Source: Polytrichum commune (Eukaryota > Streptophyta > Polytrichopsida > Polytrichales > Polytrichaceae). Taken from it: a stretch of 60,000 bases of DNA. How positions within the stretch are numbered: position 1 is the first letter of the stretch; every line of letters starts with the position of its first letter. Under the pieces are notes generated by a model. That model was not told the origin of the DNA. It made no database searches and worked only from the letters and a program-made list of their open reading frames with translations. The translations under genes and the position numbers were made by a program. Shown piece by piece: positions 46,801 through 57,856 of this stretch. The DNA is taken from assembly GCA_950295325.1 (NCBI GenBank), contig OX485805.1, positions 15,613,501 to 15,673,500 on the forward strand, given 5' to 3'.

Positions 46801-49334
46801 ATTCATATTATTGCTGGTCCATTATTGAGGCCACCTAAAAACCAGGTACCTATAAATAATCTGTTCAATGGTCTCCAAAAGTGTCTGTAAGGTATGTGGC
46901 CCTATTGTGGACACTTCCAAATCCACAGACAGTTTTGGCTGTTGGATTCAATCGGAAATTGTTTCAGTCAGTTGGCAATTGTGATACAAAAACATTGTCA
47001 TTTCAAGGTTCAGAATCGGAATTGAGATGCAAAAGTTAAAATAGGTCAAATTCAAGTGATCAGAGAGACCAATATTGTTGTGAACTATTGAACCCAGAGA
47101 GGTGTCTATATTTTGAGCACATAGTCCAATATCATTGTACCATGTGTCTTTTTGGCACCCATTCTTAAAAACAAGCCTGCCACATACCACTTAATTGTAG
47201 GTGTCCTATAAAGAAGAGTGACCACATAAAGCCCACATATAATCTCAAGTATGGATATAAATGAATTTATTGTGTTCAACCTGCCTCTGTTGTGGTTTAT
47301 GTTTGTGTACTTACTATTGTTACCTATCATGACAGGGAATCTGGAGATTAATTTTAGGGCGTTTGCAATTGTTGTTGCTTGTAATTCCCGCATTTGGTTT
47401 ACAACCCCCAAACAAGATGGGGGTTCCAACAGAGCCTCTCATGGCATTTGTGGGCCAAGCCTTCAACAGTGCCAATGGCGATGTTCGAAATGCAGCGGTG
47501 AAAGTTACCACTGAGGTTTACAGGCTCATGGGTGCTCCAGTTGAGAAATATTTGAAGAATGTCAAGCCTCTTGTGCGAGAGGTGAATTTCGTGGCTATTC
47601 CTCTATTACTGACACATGTGAGTTTACAAACTAGGTGATGGATGCGAAGAGCCTTGCCACGGGCTGTAAGGTAGATGGGCCTTATTTGGTTACTTTTTGT
47701 TGTTTGCTACAGTATAGTACTCAGATTTGCAAGGTTAAATTTTCTGTGGGCACACAAATGTACCTGTAGAAGCCAGGAACAATTCTATAAAGTTTTGGAG
47801 CTAATCTCAAATTGTTATGAATTATCTAAGTCCACTAACAATGAGGCCTGGATGAATTTGATCTGGATGTCACACATGTTGGTAGTGAAATTAACAAGGT
47901 GAATAGTTATGTGATAATTGTAACTTTGATAGTACATATCATCCACATGAGGCTTAACAAATGAAATTCATTCGGACCATATAGGTCCCCTCAATGACAT
48001 TGACTTTTGAGCCTAGAATGGTTATACCAATTTTGAGGATGTAGTCTAAGTTAGTCTCTATTCAACACTTATCTTTTTAGTGTCCGCTTTTAGATTTGCA
48101 CCGAACTACCCACCACTCAAATATAGGTGTCCGAATATGATAAATAACCAAATTAGGTATGCTTACCTTAGGATGCGTCCGACCTACTAAGTTGTGGTAG
48201 CAATGAGATAGGTATTAGATGCCTATTATAGCCTATAGCAAGGCAATACATGTCCTTACTGGACGTAGGGGTCAGGCCATGACAAAGTCATTTGTCATCA
48301 ATTATGGGTGATAATGTGCCTCGTACCGAATGAAGGATACACAGATGATCAAAATTGCTTGGCTTGACCACTACGAATGATCAACCTTTGCAAGGGTTGT
48401 TTTATATGTTTTGTTCCAATTGGATGTAGAATATCGTTTGTGTTGTATGTGACACCATCTATAGGAGAGGAGTCTATTCCTGATCAAGACCCAATCGGCA
48501 ATCTATAGGTAACTGGAATTTCGATCAGGTTGGGACTGAATTTTGATCAGGCCAACACCAATAGTGCCGTGATACATGTCTTGGTTTTGGGTGCTAAAGT
48601 GAGAAGAAACGAGCGTTTGAAATGAGTGGTTATGGTAGACTCTAGACATGGGTAATACGTTTAGGTCAACTTTTGGCTTCAACAAGAAATTCAATGACCA
48701 AAAAAGTTGCAATCCTCCTGATTTCTATCCTCCTACACAGGAAAAATTTGCACCGTATTATACTTCTCCAGATCTGGCGTAAAATCTCTTTAGTGATCGG
48801 TTGTGGGCACCTCTACTCTATATATAGTGAACTGAAGCATTTGTGGAGTTGGAACTTTTGCAGGTCATAAACGAAAACTTTGAGAGAGCGGCACAAGAGA
48901 CCCAGAATGGCATCTACCCAGTGGTTGAAATTTCGGGCTCTGATTTTCCATCTCCTCCCCTGCGATGTGCCCCAAAGGTCATGCAATTCAACTTCGACGA
49001 TCAACCTGTCGGTCCACCCAAAAAAACCAAGCATGTGATTGGCAAGGTCACTAGCGGTGATCTTAGCACTGTGCATACAAATAAATCCGAGGAACCCCCG
49101 CCACATGCGTCGTTGTTGGATGCTTCCCAAGCGGCTCAATCCAACTTCGATGAGACCGTTGTCGGACCCTCCAAAAAAGCGAAGAACAAAGGACTGATTC
49201 ACCCGAATGAATTCGACCTCGATATTGCACATGTTGGCAACGGACATGGGAAGAAGAGCACAGCAAGGAATCCAGCCAAGATGACAAGAGCATCAACCTC
49301 CTTAATTCAGGTTCGTGTGTGGAGTATACGATGA
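37880..49334 (+). CDS. CEP104: CEP104/FAP256-like ciliary-tip TOG-domain protein (multi-exon; 17 exons assembled, one gap)
   Basis: CEP104/FAP256 binds microtubule plus ends at cilium and flagellum tips. Exons (phases agree except at the gap): 37880-37990, 38132-38196, 38387-38474, 38596-38681, 38837-38975, 39180-39280, gap, 40226-40288, 40486-40593, 40758-40837, 41302-41377, 41559-41697, 44426-45055, 45449-45899, 46383-46503, 46627-46845, 47336-47581, 48864-49334. The N-terminal jelly-roll domain (LPFNVVYCSGQ, GRGWQSSR, YPQELVLELQ, ARELKSIYVDA, YNNL-VYNQVGLMAL) matches the family closely. Two coiled-coil 'ED.DYDEAK.LK' repeats follow (40.2-40.6 kb), then a variable linker, a TOG HEAT domain (45.7-47.6 kb; LRDKAL, NVRTRDACSEAL, GDVRNAAVKVTTEVYRLMG) and a Lys-rich tail. 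Total is about 1064 residues; the animal protein has about 925. No C-terminal zinc-finger array was seen. The last exon also offers a donor (CAG|GTTCGT, 49311), so a further exon is possible. Confidence 0.85.
39281..40225 (+). other. CEP104-like gene: unresolved exon between exons 6 and 8
   Basis: Exon 6 ends in phase 2 while the exon at 40226 starts in phase 0. A short exon of length 3n+1 is therefore needed. The family would have a 'DDLAFD..D.E....I..L' helix here. The only tiny candidate I saw is TGCATGCTCGGAG after CTTGTAG (about 39438-39450), which fits the phase but not the family motif. The helix may be lost or encoded by an exon I missed. Confidence 0.4.
41402..41466. repeat. (CAT/CGT)n microsatellite in a CEP104-like intron
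   Basis: GACCATGACCATGACCATCA passes into (CAT)n and (CGTCAT)n directly after the donor of exon 41302-41377. The poly-Asp reading on the other strand is an artefact. Confidence 0.9.
41948..42326 (-). mobile_element. TIR-MITE copy 2 (AGGTAAGC family), reverse orientation, intronic
   Basis: TA|AGGTAAGCGGGCCTAA at the left and ...TTTAGGCTCACCTACCT|TA at the right are inverted, with TA on both sides. The interior matches the reverse complement of copies 1 and 3 (GACACCTATATTTGAGTGG, TGGATCTAAGAATAGATACC). Confidence 0.85.
42425..42769 (+). mobile_element. TIR-MITE copy 3 (AGGTAAGC family), intronic
   Basis: Starts TA|AGGTAAATGGGTCTTAA and ends ...GTCTGCTTACACT|TA. Interior GCTCATTAAATGGTCATAT, ATTATGTTGATTATTGAGCC and GTGTCCGTTCTTAGATCC. 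It lies only about 100 bp from copy 2, in opposite orientation. Confidence 0.8.
43145..43330. mobile_element. Short inverted-repeat element in a CEP104-like intron
   Basis: ATTAAAACATCTGGTTTAGT near 43159 and ACATCAAACCAAATGTTTAG near 43305 are inverted. Inside lies TTGATTGTCTTGCAATCACC..GGCAAC, a motif shared with 16690 and 35975. Confidence 0.5.
43380..43690. repeat. Dispersed repeat related to 15230-16025, intronic
   Basis: GGCCAACCTTGAAGCCCAGC, CACATGTCAAGG and GTAAAAGAATTCCGGC match text in the 15-kb repeat. No coding content. Confidence 0.5.
44426..45055 (+). CDS. CEP104-like gene, large low-complexity linker exon (Asn/Gln/Pro/Met-rich)
   Basis: This 630-nt exon is bounded by TTTTTGCAG and AGAG|GTAATC and fits the phase of both neighbours (phase 1 in, phase 1 out). 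It encodes about 210 residues rich in Asn, Pro, Thr, Met and His, with a short tandem NQNSNQNSNQNG near the end. It has no recognised domain and presumably forms a disordered spacer between the coiled coils and the TOG domain. Its phase fit and long open frame argue that it is a true exon; it could also be alternatively spliced. Confidence 0.7.
45969..46331 (+). mobile_element. TIR-MITE copy 4 (AGGTAAGC family), intronic
   Basis: It begins AGGACAGCGGGCCTAAAACG and ends ...GAATTAGGCCCGCTTACCT|TA. The interior matches the family (CACTTCTAGCTCTGCATCC, AAACACATGACGACTTTTTG, TTTAGATAAGTAACTGAATT). It starts 70 bp after the TOG exon 45449-45899. Confidence 0.85.
46890..47238 (+). mobile_element. 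TIR-MITE copy 5 (AGGTAAGC family), diverged, intronic
   Basis: It starts TA|AGGTATGTGGCCCTA. The interior has CTATTGAACCCAGAG, GAGCACATAGTCCAAT and TGTCTTTTTGGCACCCATTC. The end CATAAAGCCCACAT is degenerate. It lies 45 bp after the exon ending at 46845. Confidence 0.7.
47669..48170. mobile_element. TIR-MITE copy 6 (AGGTAAGC family), longer variant, intronic
   Basis: Left TA|AGGTAGATGGGCCTTATTT and right ...AAATTAGGTATGCTTACCT|TA are inverted. The right half has the family interior (GACCATATAGGTCCC, TTGAGCCTAGAATGG, CTTTTTAGTGTCCGC, ACTCAAATATAGGTGTCC). The left half (47720-47970) differs from other copies, making it about 500 bp instead of about 370. Confidence 0.7.
48171..48863. other. Last intron of the CEP104-like gene, remaining part
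   Basis: No coding feature is seen. The intron ends with the acceptor CTTTTGCAG at 48863. Confidence 0.5.
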
Positions 49335-52080
49335 TCCATCCATCCGTCCTCATAGAAGTTACATGCAACGTATCTCAAAGAGGCACCAAATACTGCTTTG
49401 TTCTTTTATTCTTAAGAGCTGCTTTTTGCTATTCCGAGCTTATTGGACCATCTTGTATCGTAGCCTAGTTTTGAAACGTGGGTGAAACTTGCTGGATCTC
49501 CTTTTCAATCCCCCCAAAGAGAATTTTAGAGTTTGAAATAAGGTTTGACCCATGGGACTCGCCACCTTGAATCTCGGATCAGCATGTGCAAGGCTATCTT
49601 GGTCCACTGATCTTAGTATGACAAGTTGGAAAGTCAATATTCTTTATAACCCGGCCCCACTGTTCTAACATGTTCAAAGCCTTAATGAAAATTTATGCAT
49701 AAGCATTCAAGGTCACCTTTTAGCATGCTTAGCCAGAGTTTCACATGAAAACTTTACATAAGACTATTATGGTCATGTCAAAATTATGTTTTTTCCTATT
49801 CTATGTGCAAGTACTTGTACATCAACTCCAAATTGGGCTTAGGATTTGTGTCACTCTTATAAAGGGATCTAGTAAAAACCTTACCCCTATGAGTTTATGA
49901 TTGATCATCCCAACTTAATCGTATTTAGATTCTTTGAAATTAAATCTCAAGTCAAATTTGCTAAGTAAAGAAAGCTTTGAGCTATAAGGGGTTCCCAACA
50001 TTTTCACCTTCAACTCACTTGAATGGCACAAATCCTTGGCCTCCAAAGTGTTTTGGATACACACTTATGTAGTTCCTACTAGGTAGTTGTACAAATTGTG
50101 CACTTGTTGATCAATATTTTTGAGCTGTTGGCAGCCCAATTTCGGGAACATGAGATTCTAGGACCAGGTGTCCTTGACATTCAACAAGGTGGACCACAAG
50201 TTGAATATCAATATGTAAGATATTTTCCATGATATATTGCCCACTGTTGAAAATTGAACCAGATTCATTTGTTTATAAGATGCATTGTTGGCTGAGAGGG
50301 GCAAAATGCATGAAATCTAGTAACAAGAGAGTCGGTTGCAAAACTATTACTACAATTGAGGGTCTCAACTGACCATATTAAGGTCGATTTGTAAATAAAG
50401 GTTTAAATAAAAACTTCCAGAGCTTTAATGGAGTTGGTCCTTGGAGAAGATATTTGAATCATGCTAAGATGCATCGCGTGAAGCAGGACAACCTACTTTT
50501 GGACTTTACATTGCTAAGAAATCAACATTGCCAAAGTTCAAAATAGAACCCAAGTTGTAGGATTGCCTCTGTCATGTGTCGCTCACAACTGTTTCATTTG
50601 CAATTCCAAATTTACTTATGTGCTCATACTACTTGTAACTCAAATAAAATCTCAAGAATATAAATTTTGGCGCTTAACCGGATTATTTTGAACCTTTACC
50701 ATATGTAAACTCACAAATTTTCCAACTATGTTCCAATCATAAATGTATCATAACTTGAAGATACTTGCAATTTAGGACAATAGGATTCCCCAAGTGAGTT
50801 CTAAAGATGACTTAATTGGAGTGCTCGGAGAGGGCCTTGGAGGTTTACGGGATTAATATATCTAGGTTGCTTTTGTAGGTCCATCATCCAGTCTCGTGAT
50901 GACACATAATTGACATGATTGCCATTCGAAGGCAAACATCAGGTAATTCTATTGCCAAGGCCGCCTATTGCCTTCCATTTTTAAGTTCTTTTTTGACAAT
51001 GTTTCATTTTCAACCGAACTTCTGCCACACTGCTCTACACTGACACCAAAGTGGATGTGTACAGGTCTGATATTTTGAGTAAGCTTATGTTGATTTTCAC
51101 TTCAAGAAAATCACGTGAAGGAAAAAGTGTGCTCACAACACATGATATGGTGCAATTCCGTTAAAAACTGTATATACTATGGCTTGGAGTCGAAATATTG
51201 ACAACGCATGTCTTGGAATGTGGCCCTACACCAGAATATAGGTTTTTTAGATGTGTACATTGACTGCTTGTAAGATGTAATATATATTGCAAATATGAGT
51301 TTCCCCACAAGTGTGACAAGAAGACACTGAGTCAATTACAGGAGGTAACATGCACCCAGATGTGAGCAGTTCAAAATGAGCTAAATTCCTGCTGCCAACA
51401 TGTCTCATGACAACCTTATGGTTTTTAAATGTTTCATGTAACATGAATTTTTTATTTTTAAGATGATTTTTCAGAGGGCTTCATGGCTACCACATCAATT
51501 ACGAATAACAACCTAAGTTATTGGTTGCCGACATCTCCAAATAATATTCTTTTGATCCATGATTACATGTAAAGAGCACTAATAAACTAACTAAAATGAT
51601 CAATTACAAGGCCCAGTTTAGGTACAAAATGATGTCCTGAAGTCACTACCCATTTCAAATGTTGAGAGTGTGTAAGTTCAAGGTAAGTTTTGATTCGCAC
51701 CATATAAGTAGTGTACAAGGACCCTTAACGTGCTTGGAAAAATCACAATTGTTTTCTTTTCAAAACATTAGCATATCCATAAAGATGTAAACGCGATCGA
51801 GTTCATGAAACTTGAGACACCATGTGATTAGCAATAGTCAAAGGTTTTTCATGATCTACAATGGTGACATGAGCCGAGTTCTAAATTCCTATAAATAATG
51901 TCATTAATATACATTTTTTAGTACGTAACTGTTAATTTTTGGGGGGGGAAATAGGTGTCTGAATCGGGTCACTGGTGGAATGAAGGACTTCTATCTTAAG
52001 AGAGATGATTTTGTACTATTGCGCACATCCTGATCATGAAGACATATTACCCTACTACGCAAGACCCTCAAAAAATTTTA
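49335..52080. other. Intergenic spacer, no gene seen
   Basis: AT-rich DNA. I could support neither coding nor RNA features. Confidence 0.55.
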
Positions 52081-52083
52081 ATT

Positions 52084-52107
52084 ACATATATATATATATA
52101 TATATAT
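52084..52107. repeat. (AT)n microsatellite
   Basis: About 12 AT units seen directly. Confidence 0.9.
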
Positions 52108-52109
52108 GA

Positions 52110-55100
52110 ACAGCATGGATGTATAACTCATGACACATCATGAGCAGCCACCTTGAATCATCAGCAATTGCAAAAAGCCAACATGTAATTTACATTGCCA
52201 GCACTTGCACTTGCAAAATGGAATAAATATGCAATTGTTGAGCATCACCAGGACCCTGATCTCAACTCATCTCAGAGGCTAGGCCAGAGAAGCATCGAAC
52301 AAAATCTTGAAAATAACACAAGTTTTCTGCAGAATCATCGCTTATACCATTTCCAAAAGCATAAGCAGCCACCCAATTTCGTCACATTTTGACTTCGATA
52401 CCACTGGGTTTCAACTTCCTTTGAGCTCACAAGGTTTACGTCGGTCGTTCTACATCAAGAATATCATTTATATATGAATTTGTGTGTATCAGCAAGAAGA
52501 AGATCAATACATGAATTAATGCCAAAGAGTGATCAATGCCCAGCTACATACTGGCAGGAAGGTGAAGACATAACATTAGGCTAGGCAAGAGAAATCATGC
52601 AGTAATAGTGGCTGCACAAAAAAATACTACAAAGTCTGCCACCTCCTAATTTGCTAGTTAATATATACGGCCAGCCACCGTCGTTGTAGTAGAAGATGCA
52701 AAAAAAATGCCTTGATATATACTAGGAGAAGTGGGCTAGTTGGGAGAAAGTAACCCTTTGAGACCCATCGACCTTTTAGTCGAAGCTAATACGGTGCTCC
52801 GAGGTCGCCGTTGAAGTTCATCAAGACTTTGGGAAGATTACCGATCGTTTTAGAAGAAATCTATGGAATAGACCTCGAATTGATAAAGAAAAACTGGAAA
52901 TAAAGATCGCAAACATGTACCCAGTTGGGGTTGGAAGAAACACTAAGATTTTAACCGATTACGCCCAAAAACTAATCTGCGTGTAATGCAAGCACCCATA
53001 CACACCCATACACACAGTCGCCCTGGGGTGGCAACACCTGCTTCGGAACAGGAGCGGAGATTTAAATTACATGATTCTATAATAAGATATTTGAAAAAGA
53101 GGTGGGCATGTTCACTACTGGAAACCGGTGGATTTAATGTCACATTTGATTGTCAACTTTGTGATATTCTTAGTTTCCACTGAGAGAAAATGTCATATTT
53201 GTGACATTTTTGCGCTCAATAAGTTGACATTTATGCGCTTAAAACGTACTAGCGGTTGATTCTAATAAGTTATAAATGACAAATTGCTTACCATGAGAAC
53301 ATCTTCAAACTTAGAAATGCTAAATCCGTTAAAGTCGTTACCCAAAATTTACGGGAGTTTGATATACACGTATAATCATTCAACTAGGTAGAGCATACAT
53401 AAAGTTTTGGACTTGGACATTATCAAGCACTAGAATGTGATGGATAACTATGACCTCGGCCACTAGGGCAAATACAAATCGATGTTCATGCGCAAATCCA
53501 AAGTTCCAAAATAATTTTTATGTAATATATGAAATGGACTAGGCATGCCATTGCAAATTGATTAGATTAGATCATCATCTCCAACCTCCTTTGTATCAAT
53601 TTGAAAAGTAAAGACAAGCCAGAGACACCATAATCATCTATAATACGATATAATGTTTATTTGTGAAGGTTGGCTTAACTAGGATTCGCCGTGCGTTTAA
53701 ACCTAAATGAAGAGTAAAAGACTGGCAAACATGAGTTGTGAAGTCAACCCTAAAGTTTTACAAGAGAAATGGCTTGTGAAGAGGTCCGTTATGTTTAGAG
53801 GTAATGAATCAAGAGAACTTAAAGGATCTCATGTTTTCTTCATGAGCTCATTTAGGCAAAAGGTGTTATCACGGGTAGGTCACTTAGTGCATTTTAAAAA
53901 CGACGTGCGGCATAATATAGAGAGGATTAAAATCATTTGAAATAAAAATTATAAAGGAATTCCAAATAATGAAGGGGCCATTAAATGTAGACAATCCCAT
54001 TATAAGTAAGTTAGTGGACATAAAATGTGGGCCATTACTTTTTTGTAAAATTAATATAGGGGCTGAAGATAAGGATCCTAGAAGGTATGTTTAGTATGTT
54101 TGCTATGGTCTCCTATGTGTTTTCTTCATAACTTTGTTTGCAATGATATTACTGTTTACACCCTTCTTTGTTTCCATGGTTTCCCTTAACACTCGTCAAT
54201 GCATTAGGAAGTAGATTAGCTTTTATTACTTAAAAGGAATATAGAGTACAAAAAATTGCAGTGACTTGGACAATATAAGTAATGGAAGGGTGCAAACAAA
54301 TGGGCCATTTTTGAAATTTAAGTAATTATAGGGAGGCTTTAATTCAACCCTTGAAGGTAAATAGCCCCAAAACAAAAAAACCCCAGCCGCACGTGGTGCA
54401 CAAGAATGCCTTAGAGTAACCTACCCGTGGGTGTTTTGTGGTTGTTGCTTATGCTTCACTCAAGGATTCATCTATTGCTACATAATATGGACTCATCATG
54501 GACATAATCTATTGCTCAAACAAGTTGCCCATTTCCCCCCCCCCCCCGCCCTCCCCCACCTCACACTCAGATCATGCACAACACCAACAACACCAATACT
54601 TATGCAAGCCCAAGCCCCGACCTAGCCCTCAAATTCTAGACCCTAAACCATGCCCTAAGCCCCCCTGGAAGCTACCCTTCTTAGAAACTATCATAAAATT
54701 TCATAAAATTAAAAAAAATTAAATTAAAAAAATTCAAATTCTAAGTAAGAAAAATATAAAGCTAGGGAGTCTGGACAGGGACCCTTGCATAAGAAAAAAA
54801 ATACTTATAATGAGTTCTAGAATTGATTTAGGGGTCTAGACCTCTTTTGCTTTGAATGTTTATGATGTCATTGGATTCCTCCCAATGTCCTCTTTCTACA
54901 CCTTGGGGTGATCACACCCCCTTCCATTTCATAACCACGTGCGATAAAAGTTTGCTACCCTATGTTATATGCCATGGATAATTTTCAAAAACTACGATTT
55001 TTTTTTTCTTCTACATATACATAATCATTGATAATATCTTTTGTATATTTTTTGAAATTTCTAGTCATCTTCATTTTTGTAGTAAATTTTTTAGTTCAAC

Positions 55101-55590
55101 TCTGCGTCATTCTAGTTAGAAACGGTATGTTCCATAAAAGAAAACAAATCAACGAATTTGGTTACCAATTTTTACTATGTAATAGATACAGTGTATATCT
55201 ATTCTTGAAAAAAAATTGATAAAATTTTGACCCATTTTGGTGATGTTTTATGTATTATTTTTATTTTATTTTTATTTTTATCGCACGTGGTGTTCAACTT
55301 GACAATGGAGTGCACCACCCAGATTCTACACATGTTGTGTCTTTACATAATAAATAAAATAAAATAAACTCTTACTTGCATTAGAAGGGAATAAGAAGGA
55401 GTTGTTCATCGCCTTATAATTTGCCATGGTTCGAAGCTGATGATCGATTGAGTCTAGAGAATTGTACATATGCAGATTAGAAGTAGCTTATATTAGGTAC
55501 GTACACCCAAGTAGAACCTCAACGCGATTCCAAAGGTTGATCTTTCAAAAGATATCTGTGGGACTCAGCTCCTGATCATGAGGAGATCGA
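52110..55590. other. Intergenic spacer, no gene seen
   Basis: It contains a hairpin-prone patch near 53130-53240 with repeated TGTCACATTTG / AAATGTCATATTTGTGACAT text, poly(C) near 54534-54547 and AT-rich low complexity at 54690-55270. Open stretches (for example 53707-53940, 54431-54722) are short and match nothing known to me. Confidence 0.5.
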
Positions 55591-55597
55591 TTGATGT

Positions 55598-56089
55598 TTG
55601 CAAGGTTTCAATCGATTCTTCTTACAGAGTTCAGAATTCATGACAATGAATGGGAGAGAACCAGCCGCTATTAATTTACAGATGAACCAGTTGGATTTGA
55701 GAATAATGAGTCGAAGTTCAAGACTTCGTTCAGGAAAATCACCCATCATTGTAGAGGAAAATTACCCATCGTTATGGAATATGCCTCGAGTTAATCAAGG
55801 AAAACTGAAGGCGTCAACATGTAGCTGGTTGGACTTGGTAACACTACGATCTCGACCGACTGATTATGCCCAAAAATCTCCCTGGACACTGTTTCATGAT
55901 CATGTCTGTATTGATGATGTCGATGAGGACGTCATAGACTTACCGATCTCTTTGAAACGGGAAAGAGTCAGAGTGATCACCAGTATTTTAAAAACATTTG
56001 TGCATAGTTCCCATGAAGTTGACAAAGGAGTGGTGTTTGAAGATGAGTGCACCCTATTAATTACTATATCATGGGTTGTGGCCTTCTGA
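55598..56089 (+). CDS. Unrecognised open region, hypothetical protein or exon
   Basis: An open frame of 163 codons reads through MTMNGREPAAINLQMNQLDL and ends in ITISWVVAF. The text TTCTTACAG just before it (to about 55626) could be a splice acceptor, so the true start may be an exon edge. Composition is mixed and not low-complexity. No domain, signal peptide or membrane segment is recognised. It may be a gene fragment, an exon of a decayed gene with 56306-57134, or chance. Confidence 0.3.
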   Translation: MQGFNRFFLQSSEFMTMNGREPAAINLQMNQLDLRIMSRSSRLRSGKSPIIVEENYPSLWNMPRVNQGKLKASTCSWLDLVTLRSRPTDYAQKSPWTLFHDHVCIDDVDEDVIDLPISLKRERVRVITSILKTFVHSSHEVDKGVVFEDECTLLITISWVVAF

Positions 56090-56299
56090 TGAACATCTAT
56101 GTATTATTTTGTGGGTACTGTACCTCATACTACTTTGGTCACTTGCACCAGTAACTACTTAATCCCAGAAAATCCTCGCATTATGACATACTTATTTTAA
56201 GAAGTTCAAACGAACGATTATTGGCTGAATTGCCAAAATAAGGTCAACGATTTGACACGGTCTACTCTACTAACTTAGGACTATTTTGAATATGGGAGC

Positions 56300-57134
56300 T
56301 TCATTTTGTTCAATGTTGAGAAATTCAGGTGTGACTTGGATACTTCTAACTTGTTTAGAAGATTCATACAAAATTTGAATGATACAAGTCAAAGTGTTCA
56401 AAGTTATCTTGACATTACTCAGCAACGTGGGTGCTCTGGATATAACGGTGAGATGTTGGGAGTTCAGTTTGTATTTGAGTCTCCCTTGCGCAGCTTTTCG
56501 AGCGTCCCGTTATTTTGAGGGCCCACAGAATAAGAGCTAGACGTTGAGTAATGTTATGGTACCTTTTACAGTTTCTGGTTTATCAATTAACTCCTATGAT
56601 TGGAAGGCCAGTGGAAGTGGTAGAACAACAACAAGTGTTCATGACAGGCGTGATTGCCACCTATAGATGAACTCACAATTAAACCACTTGAAACTATCTA
56701 AGATTGAGGGATATATTACAGAAAGGTTTCTTTCCTTATCTCAAAATGTTGTATTTGGTAAACTCAAATTTTTCTTCCAATTGGACCATCAAGTTGATAT
56801 TAGCCTCTATCTCACGAAGGCCAATGCACTTTATTACTCTATGGAATTAGCCTCTTTGTCAACATCTTTATGTACTTTTAATCCCATAAGCCTTTTGCCT
56901 TTTGGGACTTTAAAAATCTGATTTCTGATCCAATTAATGCAAACAATGGAGCTTTGTGACATATTTTCCTGCAAAGTAGGTCAGCCATCACTGTTAATTG
57001 ATCTTGGTGCACAGTTGAATCGCCAAAAGTATGAGGCATTGGGAAGGCAAACTGGACAAGCAAGACCCAAGTACATCCAAATAGAGGCAATTGGTAATAT
57101 TGGTGATTTGTACAAGAGTTTAGGGGATATCTAG
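56300..57134 (+). pseudogene. Broken open segments of unknown origin
   Basis: Plus-strand segments at 56306-56518, 56570-56660 (FTVSGLSINSYDWKASGSG), 56667-56921 and 56937-57134 (LIDLGAQLNRQKYEALGRQT) read in different frames with stops between them. They look like pieces of one or more former proteins, but I recognise no family. Confidence 0.25.
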
Positions 57135-57136
57135 TT

Positions 57137-57521
57137 AGGTAAACGGATCTTTAAAGTATTTTTTTTCAATGAGCCCACTTCTCCTTGAAAATTAACTATG
57201 CGATTAGTACACGATGATTGGCAAATGCAAATCAAGGCCAAGCCATTTTCCTTGTAATTTTTGGAGCTCATATGAACACCTTGTTCATTATCAATGTGAA
57301 ATATGCCTTCTTTTTTTAGACGACTATATAAGTTCTCTCATTTATACTATTGGTCAATTGTTCCTAAACAATTGATGAATCTTGAATTCAAAGTTCAATC
57401 TTTTTTGAGAGCACATTTTCCTTTTTCTGTTTTCCATTCTTAAATACACACCTAACCACACACCACCCCCAAACATAAGTGTCCAATTAAGATAAATAAC
57501 CGAATATGTCAAGCTTATCCT
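57137..57521 (+). mobile_element. TIR-MITE copy 7 (AGGTAAGC family), outside the genes
   Basis: It starts AGGTAAACGGATCT and ends ...TGTCAAGCTTATCCT. The interior has GATGATTGGCAAATGCAAAT, GGAGCTCATATGAACACC, TCCATTCTTAAATACACACC and AAGTGTCCAATTAAGATAAA. It directly follows the open segments above. Confidence 0.75.
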
Positions 57522-57856
57522 AGGGTATGTGGCATTGCCTTGTGCTAATGACATTTGATCGGTATTAAACAATTCAGAGAATCTCCCAAAAGCAACCACG
57601 TTAAAAAACTGGTAGAAAAGGCAAGCACCAATTCGAAAGACTTCGGTGTCTAAACTCTGCGTCAAAGCACTACGAGTGTTTGAATTCTCAAAGATTTGAA
57701 CTCACATTGTGCTCATGTGAGTTCAAAGGTCATGCCACAATAATTACCTTTGAACTCAACCAAGAGATAAAACCAGAGCTTTGCATGCCAAAAGACTACA
57801 ATTGATGGTGAATTACAATATGAAAAATACTATAACAAGAATTTAAACAGATTAAA

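Noticed and set aside
54431-54722. Pro-rich open frames near 54.5 kb
   Set aside because: They result from a poly(C) run and repeated ACAACACCAAC text; no family and two overlapping frames.
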